From NCBI GenBank assembly GCA_032358165.1, contig JAALGY010000054.1, positions 744,001 to 808,000 of the forward strand: DNA of 64,000 nucleotides, written 5' to 3'. Below are positions 56,444-64,000 of this stretch, piece by piece. Under the pieces are notes generated by a model. That model saw only the letters and a list, made by a program, of their open reading frames with translations. It made no database searches and had not been told where the DNA came from. Position numbers and translations under genes: made by a program. The first letter of the stretch is position 1; each line of letters opens with the position of its first letter. The DNA comes from Diplosphaera chodatii (lineage: Eukaryota > Chlorophyta > Trebouxiophyceae > Prasiolales > Stichococcaceae).

Positions 56444-58820
56444 ATGGCAGCGCGCGGTGGTGACGAAAAGTCCGCAGCGCTCAACGAGCTGACGATATGG
56501 CAGCGAGGATGCGCAGCAGGCATCGCGTCGCTGGTGTCCAGCGTCTTTCTCAACCCCATCGACGTAGTGAAGGTGCTTGGCTGTGCGGCATGGTGGAGCC
56601 ACAACTGTAGCCCCATGCAAGTGCCCTGAGCGACGCTACTATACATATTCCCACTGCATCACCGATGCATTGGCTCGTGACTGCAGACGAGGATGCAGGC
56701 GCAGGCAGCCACACGCCACACGCTGCAGGGCAACACGCAGAGCCCGGCAGCCGCAGCCTGGTGCGCCCTTTTGGGTGTCACATGCGAAGCTGTCTGACGC
56801 CTCCAGGGGAACAGTCAGGCTCAAATAGCAGTCAGGCTCATGCTCATTTGTGCAAACGACCTTGCAGGCGCTACAGCCCAGGACCAGGCTTGACGTCTGG
56901 CCTGTTTCACAGCAACGGCAATGCAGCCATATTCGTCCAGAATGCGCCTGTCTACAGAGCGCCGCCGCAGGCGGTCCTGCCCAGCTACAGGTTTGCTGGC
57001 TGCAGTCATGCGTGCTACGCCCTGCAGGACCACACAGTGAGCCTGGTGCTGGTTGCCACGTGTGAGCTGGCGCCGGGTGAGCAACCTGCTCAGGTGCTGA
57101 CACCCTGGCTGCTGATGCAGGTCGTCGTTTGACGGACTGTACAAGATTGCACGGCACGAGGGCCTGCACTCCCTGTGGCGGGGCACAGACGCCGCGGTGC
57201 TGCTCACCGTGCCGCTGGTGGCCATCTACCTGCCGCTGTACGACTACCTCCTGGAGCGCTGCTCCGCCGCAGGTGCGATTTAGAGTGTAGATCGTGTTTT
57301 GAACCCTATAGACGCATGGCTGCAACACCACCATGTACGTTGCCTGGAGCAGACTGCAGACAGGCATTGCAGCGGGAACAGATGGGCCGCCTGTGTCGTG
57401 TCCAGTGCACATGGGGTGGAAGCATTGCCGAGATGCTCAAGTTGGCCATCGGCCTTTTCCTGCAGGCGTATATGCACCGCTGGTGGCGGGCGCAGCGTCC
57501 CGCGCAGTCGCCGGCTTTGCAACAGCGCCCCTGGAGCTGGCGCGGGTCCGGCTGCAGGCAGCAGACATGGCAGGCAGCAGCGGCGGCAGCGGCGGCGGCG
57601 GCGGCCCCATGAAGGGCGGCATCCTCCGGCAGCTATCGTCGGCGCCCGGCACCAGCCGCCTCCAGCGCATCACCTCCATGTGGACAGGTGCCCTGGTGCT
57701 TGGTTGTGTCACAAGCACATGTCAGATGCAGCGGCTGTTCTTGTGGCCCAACAGCGCGATGTGTCCATATTCAGAGTAGGTAACATATGTTAGAGCCAAT
57801 GGCCTCAGGACGTCATTGTCAGCTGGCTGCAGCAGCTGCCCAGCCATCGGTTGATCTGGGCACGAAACCACCGTTGCATGCTGGCATGCAGGGATGGGCG
57901 CCAGCCTCGCAAAAGACGTGCCGTTTGCAGCACTGTACTGGGCAATGCTGGAGCCGCTGCGTGCCTCGCTCATGCAGCATGAGTACGACACGCTGGCAAA
58001 CTCCTTCTGGCAAAACAGTGAGTGCCATACTTGCAACCTACAGCTGTGACAGCAAAACCTGCTGCCTACTTCACCTTGTCTACTGCTCCCACTTCGCAAA
58101 CGTGCACTTTCTGTACAGGCACTCGAAGTCGCATCAGTAGTCCTCTTGTGCAGCGCGCACTACTGGGCACACCTGCATGTTATGCGCCATGCAGGCAACA
58201 TCAATGAGCTGCCGGTAGTGGCGGACGTGCCAAAGCTGCTGCGCGCTCGCACCCCTGTTGAGATCCTGGTGATCAACATCACGGCTGCAGGCACGTCAAA
58301 CGTTTTGCAAAGCCCAGCTGGTCCAACTTCACAGTTCACGACAGGCAAGCAACAGGCTGCTGCTGGGGCGAAACCATGCTAATTCAGGCTGCTTTGATGC
58401 AGGGGCGGCCGCCAGCCTCGCGGCTGTGGTGACAACGCCCTTTGATGTCGTCAAGACGAAGCAGCAGACAGCCAAGAACGGCAAGTCCAGCACCATCGTC
58501 CAGTGCCTGGTCAAGGTGTGCGTCCCTGTTTTGTAGCGGATCTGCAGGCTGACCTCAGCTGCTTGCTGTGCACGTGCCACGACAGCGTCACAAGATCCAG
58601 GACCTCATGACTTGCCCCGCACATGATCGTGCTTGCACTGTCAGTGCGTCATTGACTCCGAGGTGTGCGGCTGCAGGTGTACAAGGGCGGCGGCGTGCGG
58701 GCGCTCTTTGCGGGCGCAGGGCCGCGCACCACTCGCACTGCCGCCGGCTATGCCATTGTCACGTCGTTGTTTGAGGTGTTCAAGACGTACGCACGGCAGT
58801 CGCCTGGGATGGCAGGCTGA
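56444..58820 (+). CDS. Mitochondrial carrier family protein, SLC25A39/40 (Mtm1)-like
   Basis: Nine exons: 56444-56572, 56687-56760, 56868-56990, 57121-57272, 57466-57687, 57892-58017, 58195-58290, 58403-58515, 58677-58820; about 392 residues. All three carrier signatures are present: NPIDVVKTRMQAQ, APLELARVRLQ and TPFDVVKTKQQ. The blocks ARHEGLHSLWRGTDAAVLL, TVPLVAIYLPLYDYL, PLVAGAASRAVAGF and GMGASLAKDVPFAALYWAML fit the SLC25A39/40 and yeast Mtm1 branch, linked to mitochondrial glutathione import and manganese/iron handling. A long hydrophilic loop follows the first signature, also a feature of that branch, and a Gly-rich stretch (57583-57604) lies in the second matrix loop. The intron after exon 7 is in phase only with a GC donor. 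Transport substrate is inferred. Confidence 0.86.
57583..57604. repeat. GGC repeat coding a Gly/Ser run
   Basis: A GGC-rich run inside exon 5 of the carrier gene, coding Ser-Gly-Gly-Ser-Gly5 in a matrix-facing loop. Confidence 0.75.
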
Positions 58821-59125
58821 AGTCGCGCTGGGGAGCGCAGCAGCGCACATTGCGCTGGTGGAGTGTCAGCGGCGGGCCAGGCAGGGTAGGCGGGAGGGGA
58901 GGTTAGCGACTGCAGCGTCAGGTTTCTGGGGCAGGGCAGGGTTTTCACCATTTGACCTTCGGCAGCACAATCCTAGCTGGGGCGTGTATGGTGTGTTGCG
59001 TTGTACATGTGCTTGTATTTGCTGGCAGCACCGTGAAGAGCCCTCCATTGAGGGACGCATTCATTTGGTCGACGTCTTTTAGCAGACTGTAGGTCCTTGC
59101 AGATTTCTGTTATGTTTGTGAACAT
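58821..59125. other. Convergent 3' region, no gene seen
   Basis: About 305 bases between the carrier and dynein light-chain stop codons; presumably two 3' UTRs. Confidence 0.6.
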
Positions 59126-60078
59126 TCATTCGAGGTACAGACCAAACACCTGGCAGATGCATGCCAGCGTGTCGTTCCGAAAGTACTGACAGGCGGAGCC
59201 GTCGTTGGCGGGGTCCCACAGGCACCGCGACGCCACCCTCATGGCTTGCCCCGTGTCCTGGCAGACTGTTACCTGCAGCATGAAGTTGGTCACACGTGAC
59301 ATGCGTTCTGAAGCCCGTAGTCCATGCCTCAGTGTACGCCAACTGTTGAACACAGAATCACCGCCAAGTGCCTGGTCTTCACCGGGGTGGCACCTGTATG
59401 ATGAGCTTGTGGCGAAGGTAGCCCAGCGCCTGGATCCGGTCGCGCAGCTCGTCCGCAAGGGCTTTGGCAGTCTGCGCTTGCGAGCACGCTTGCAGTGAGC
59501 CCAGCCGGCGTGGATGCATCACACCATGCCATAATGCGCGGTTGTCACAGCACCTTGGTGCCGGTGATCGGGTCGTACTGCTGGTTGCTGAGCCGCTCCG
59601 CCAGCAGCTCACCAATGACGGCTTCGACCTTGCGATCGCCGAACACGAGGTCCTGTTGGGAGAGTGCATAGGGGTAGACAGATGGGGATTAGTATTAGGC
59701 TCATCGATACTCCTGAGCGGAAGAGCTGGAGGGCAGCTGTTGCCTGCTGTGGGATCTGTGACATGGTGAAACTGGTCGCACTCTGCCGTGGCCGCTGGCG
59801 TCGGTGATGTACGTGTTGTCGTACCGGACCTGCATGTGACAGAGTGAAGATCACTGAACTGTCGATCATGCAGGCCTCAGGCTGTTGCACACAAACCTGC
59901 CAGACTGCACCTGCTTCACCGCAGCGGTGTCCCGAGACTGGCGTTCGGATGCCGTGACGCTCATGCCAGGTGATGAGGCAAAGGCGGAGCTGCTCAGGCC
60001 TTTGTCGTATCCTGGTGAGTATGAGGAAGCTGCCGTCAGCAGGCTGGATGCCTTGCTGTAGACAAGTGAAGGGAACAT
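59126..60078 (-). CDS. Tctex1-type dynein light chain (DYNLT2B/Tctex1d2-like)
   Basis: Five exons: 59911-60078, 59782-59829, 59554-59652, 59394-59471, 59126-59272; about 179 residues. A Ser-rich N-terminus leads to KQVRYDNTYITD, DLVFGDRKVEAVIGELLAER, QYDPITGTK, ALADELRDRIQALGYLRHKL and the C-terminal beta-sheet block RVASRCLWDPANDGSACQYF, ending ICQVFGLYLE. This is a complete Tctex1 domain, closest in style to Tctex1d2 (note 'S-R-C-L-W-D'). These light chains dimerise on dynein intermediate chains; Tctex1d2 belongs to the dynein-2 motor of retrograde intraflagellar transport. A further upstream exon is possible because the frame stays open before the chosen Met. Confidence 0.85.
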
Positions 60079-61309
60079 CGCGCGCGGGGCACGTGCGCAT
60101 GACCTTTGACCCCCAGGTTGTGTTGGTTCGGGCCCCTGCCCAGATGCATCCTTGCCACGCATCAGCATCGCAGTCATCAGAGCAAGCCAGCCCGCAGCTG
60201 TCCGCTGCTGTCGAGCTCACACACAGTGGTTTCAGTTGCCCAAGTGGTTTCCAAGCGTGTGCGGGTGACAGCGATCGGAGCAGCCGCACGGAGATCGCGG
60301 CTTCCATCAGTTGTTGTAGGTGTCGTCCGCTGAAGCGCCCCTTACAGGGAGCGTTCAGCTGACGCCGGCTGGACAACGGCGCGCGTGCAGGTGAACTTAG
60401 TCGAATGAGTAGTATACGTCGCAACTACCTGCAGATGGGAAGCGGCAGCTCGTCAGAGCAACCCGTGTGCAGACTCCAAGATAGGAGGCGCCACCCGCCG
60501 TTAGTCTGGGTTGACGCTTCTGCAACCTTGCAAGCAAACTACGTGTTCTCATGTAGCGTCAAGGGACCGCGGCTTGTGCGCTGTCGTGTGGGAGGGTGTT
60601 GATATTCTGCACTTGTAGTGAGCAGGACAGTGATGACCTGATTCATAGGACGGATGAATGACACGAGACCGTTCCATGGGCTGAGCAGCGGCGACAGGCG
60701 GCGACCCAACCATGTATCTTGCTTGATCCATGCCTTTTGGTCGACCTATAGACTGGCCAGCGCCTGCAGCGTGCCAATCCGTATCCATCATTGTGTCGGA
60801 GGTTTGCGGCCCGTCCGTCCCCTGGCTTCCGTGCTGGCTCCGGCACCACGACAGTGCCGCATCAACGCGATGCTGCACAAAGACCCATCTGTCGTCTCGG
60901 TAGTGCGGATTTGACCGCGTACCCTGCACGCCACGGCCTTGCGTGTCACGATTTCCCGCAAACCCTGGGTGACGTGGATTGGTTCGAGTAGAGCGAGGTC
61001 TGAAGCTCGGGCGCACTTTCTGTGCAGCAGCACCGTGTCCAGTTGCGACTGAATGCGATATCATGACGTAGGCGGGCCGAATCGGGAACAAACTTGTGCC
61101 AACCGCGGCGACAGCTGATCCTCTTGATCGCCTGTACCTGCATAGCATAGGTGCACCTGCTGCGGTGACTCCGCCGCGCCGTGCACCCTTTCCGCCTTCC
61201 ACCATCACGATGCGCGTGAACTCCATCGCTTACTCACATGCTGCGGTCTGCCGGGCCGTTGTTGACCCTGATTCCCTGCTGACTTGAGCAGTGGGTCACG
61301 TGAAAGGGC
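60079..61309. promoter_or_regulatory. Divergent region, dynein light chain / LysM gene; no gene placed
   Basis: About 1.2 kb between divergent starts. A 225-codon minus-strand open frame (60549-61226) is present but has no domain and an atypical His/Arg/Ser-rich composition. The sequence is CpG-rich (for example 60900-61100). Promoters of both flanking genes should be here. Confidence 0.4.
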
Positions 61310-63262
61310 ATGGCGCGCGGGCTCGCGGCGGCGCTGCTGTTGCTGACCCTCGGCGCAGCTGTGGCGGTGGGCCCCGACGACTTCCCTTCGGGCTGCGGCG
61401 TGCTGACTGAAGCGCGGCAGGGCGAGACGTGCGCCAGCATTGCGTGAGTCGGTTGGACGGCTTGTGTCCCGTCCTGCCCGCCCACCCTTAGGGGTTGCTC
61501 TTGACAAACATTTATGTTTCCCTTCATTGTGCTCTCATTGTGTGGTTCTATACATCGCACTGTGCCATGGTGATGTGGGTCGTGTTGTGTGCACAGGGAT
61601 GCCAGTGACCAGACGGTCGAACAGCTGCAGGGCCGCAACCCCGGGCTCGACTGCGCCTCCCTCAAGGCGGGCGACCTGGTGTGCACCGCGGACGAGCTGG
61701 CCTTCTGCGCAAGCAGGGCCAAAGTCAGCCCCGGCGACACCTGCGCCACGGTCGCGGCGGGCAATGGCCTGACAGTCAACCAGCTGCTGGGCCTCAACAG
61801 GCAGCTGCGCCGGGCGGACTGTGCCGATCTGTCGAGCTCAGACATCTGCCTGCCGTCGCTGCCCCCAGAGGCGGTGAGTGGCTGCGCATGATTGCGGTCC
61901 ATTGGTGCAGGTTCCACTTTGCGCAGCGCATCATCGCCTGCTTGCGTAGCAAAGAGCGAACCCTCGTATTATATACTCTGCAGAGCTGCGGCGGGGTGGT
62001 GTACGCTGTCAAGCCCAACGACACCTGCGATGGCATTGCCGCACAGTTCGGCATGAGCTGCGCGCAAGTGCGGGCGCTCAACCCCAAGTCCTTCAACGAC
62101 GCCGGCGCCGCATATGACGGCATGACGCTATGCATAGGTGGGTGGGGTTGTGTTGTTTGCTGGACATTGATTGACAGACCAGCCGGTACAGGCTGGAATC
62201 TGAAGATCATAGAGTGATGTCCTGCATGTTGAGGCAGTAATCTCTGAGGTCGGTCAGCTGACCATCGTGATGAGTGACAGCTCACTTCTACATCTTTCCC
62301 TCGTTCATGTGCAGGCTGTCCGCCGCAGCCCACGTGCGGCATCGACGTCACGCCAGCGCTGAGCTCTGTGCTCAACTCCAACCTGCAGCTCTGCGCCGTG
62401 TTCAGCACCTGCCAGGTTCGAGACCGCAGCCACCGGCATTAGGCTGTAGATGGTTTGCAGCTTACATGTTGGAAGTTGAGGCGCAGCCTAGCTACACGCC
62501 AGCTGACGGATGCTGTGTGACGCTACACCACCACAAGCAACTCTGTCTGCCCGTAGCCAATCTGCCTGTGTATCATCTTGCTGCAGGGCGACTTCACGCT
62601 CGACACCTCAGGGCTGCCGACGCTGCAGCTGAGCATCCCCGTCCCCAACGAGCAGCCCAGCACCATCAGCGTGACGCCCGGCACCTTTGCAGACGGCAGC
62701 GCCCTGGTCGCGCTGCAGGACGGTGAGCACTGAGCGACGCTGGTCCGTGCGCCGTGCTGCCGCCGGCCTCTGTGGTGTGGTCACGGAGCTGATGTGTAGG
62801 CCGCCCTGCTGCAGGAAGTGCTGCAGGCCCCTGAGCACATGCTTGCACATGCAACACTTACAGCTGTTTCGGCGAGGGCTCATGGACCGGCATGTCAACA
62901 ACACACAGCTGGTCCCTGCATCTGCTTTGTGCTCATGGTATCCTTCTTTCACGATTGCAGTGGCGCCGCAGCTGCTGTCGCTGGACCTGTTCAAGCTGCT
63001 GGGCGGCGTCCTCGGCGGCGGCAGTGGCGGCGGCGGCGTGAGCGCCAGCATCCTGGGGCTGCAGATCAACTTGCTGAACAACCGGCCGCTGCTGACGGCC
63101 ACTAAGACTGGGTTCCTGGGTCTGGGCCGCCGGCGGCGGTTGCAGGAAGCAGCACAGGAGGCATCACGCCAGATGTCCCGCAGACTGCTGGGCAACACCT
63201 GGAGCCCATCGCACTACCGGCCGACAGGGTACATGCGGTACCCCAGCCTGCGGTACTACTGA
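61310..63262 (+). CDS. Secreted LysM-domain protein
   Basis: Six exons: 61310-61443, 61597-61873, 61984-62137, 62315-62415, 62587-62722, 62961-63262; 367 residues. A clear signal peptide (MARGLAAALLLLTLGAAVAV) is followed by three LysM-like modules of about 45 residues with paired Cys: EARQGETCASIADASDQTVE, KVSPGDTCATVAAGNGLTVN and AVKPNDTCDGIAAQFGMSCA. LysM modules bind N-acetylglucosamine polymers such as chitin or peptidoglycan. The C-terminal 150 residues are not LysM: a beta-rich stretch (SVTPGTFADGSALVALQD), a Gly-rich hydrophobic part, and a basic Arg-rich end (LGRRRRLQEAAQE) with Tyr-rich terminus. No membrane anchor or kinase domain is present. The protein may be a wall or extracellular chitin-binding protein; its real role is unknown. 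Confidence 0.85.
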
Positions 63263-64000
63263 TGCACCGAAGCGCAATTTCAGCAGACTGCTGCACACCA
63301 GTCCTTCTCTTTGTTGTCCGGGATTCCACCTGCGGCGAAGTGTGAGGGCTTGGTGGCACGCACATTCTTGTATAGCCGCAACCCCTGTTTCTGAGGAGGA
63401 CTAGCGAGCGCACCGTGGTGCCATCCGGCGCGGCGTGCTTTCGCCCTAGTGCTTGGAAGTGGTGGCGGCGGATACCGCCTTTAAATTGGGGGCTGTATCA
63501 TTCATTCTTGGCTGGAGGGGTGAAAAGCCGAGCGCAATCTGGCAGTGGTGCTACTTTCTCGGTTTTGTCAGCAGCCAAAAGCACGGCATGCAGGAAGCCC
63601 CTTCCGATTCTTGTCGATATACTGGAATGCATTTGCAGCAATTTGACACGCAAGCAAATGCGATAGATGCTTGGTTTGTAGCAGCCCGTCCCACCGAACA
63701 ATGACTGCATCGTTGCTGAAGGGGCTGTTGTGCTGCACAGTCCATGCCTTTGACCTGGTTTGCAACGCATTGAGGGTTACATACCACATGAAAGAGCCTG
63801 AACATGTGCAGCAATCAAGTGCAACGTACGAAAGGTCACTGTAAGCCAATTGCAAGCAAACGCCAATGCTTCAGTTTGTCATACGTAAAATCAGGAGTGC
63901 AAAACAGTTCGAGAACCACCGAAAGCACAACGTTCAAGGGGTTCATCGCAGCACTAGTGCAGTTGGAAACCAGTAGCCGTTTCTGCGTCCATGTGGCCAA
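63263..64000. other. Downstream of the LysM gene, no gene seen
   Basis: Short open frames on both strands of about 80-95 codons without domains. It should include the LysM gene 3' UTR. The last 400 bases are more AT-rich. Confidence 0.5.

Noticed and set aside
60549..61226. A 225-codon minus-strand frame
   Set aside because: No domain or targeting signal, unusual composition, and it occupies the divergent promoter region; no support beyond length.
1..64000. CRISPR arrays, rRNA, tRNA, integrases or viral genes
   Set aside because: No regular direct repeats with spacers, no recognisable rRNA or tRNA segments, and no mobile-element proteins were seen on either strand.

Overview
The window is nuclear DNA of a eukaryote with short, dense introns (mostly GTGCG/GTGAG...CTGCAG), GC-rich coding exons, an LPA3-type plastid protein, plant-style GH5 mannanases and a Tctex-type dynein light chain. 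This points to a green alga, probably a trebouxiophyte; I cannot name the species. I found no rRNA, tRNA, CRISPR array, transposon or organelle segment. Fourteen of the fifteen spliced gene models are closed in frame from ATG to stop (exon lists are in the entries); the GT34 model has one unresolved N-terminal junction. They are models read by eye, without transcripts.

Left part (about 1.6-38.8 kb): a carbohydrate-active neighbourhood. In order: a GT34-like (GMA12/MNN10) glycosyltransferase (-), a DUF1995/LPA3-like plastid protein (+), an unclassified clan GH-A-like TIM-barrel protein (-), a membrane-anchored GH5 protein whose catalytic residues are replaced (-), a head-to-head active-looking GH5 mannanase (+), then three tandem paralogues of a membrane-anchored GT-A-like (DxD) putative glycosyltransferase (+). 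A pyruvoyl-dependent arginine decarboxylase gene (-) sits between the second and third copies. The carbohydrate proteins each have one N-terminal hydrophobic segment, suggesting Golgi or cell-surface work, perhaps on a (galacto)mannan-like wall polymer.

Right part (39-64 kb): mostly housekeeping genes. SART1/Snu66 splicing factor (-), mitochondrial-type ribosomal protein bL31 (+), a TPR/HAT-repeat protein resembling organelle RNA-stability factors (-), hexokinase (-), mitochondrial ribosomal protein mS35 (-), an SLC25A39/40 (Mtm1)-like mitochondrial carrier (+), a Tctex1 dynein light chain (-), and a secreted LysM protein (+). Several pairs are divergent and probably share short bidirectional promoters (SART1/bL31, mS35/carrier, GH5 pair, decarboxylase/third glycosyltransferase).

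Main points of interest: the GH5 pair in which one member lost both catalytic glutamates and the active-site His/Tyr while keeping a full-length 17-exon frame and gaining a ~350-residue acidic tail; the clustering of polysaccharide genes; the eukaryotic pyruvoyl arginine decarboxylase; a hexokinase with an altered nucleotide-binding motif; and at least five inferred GC-AG introns.
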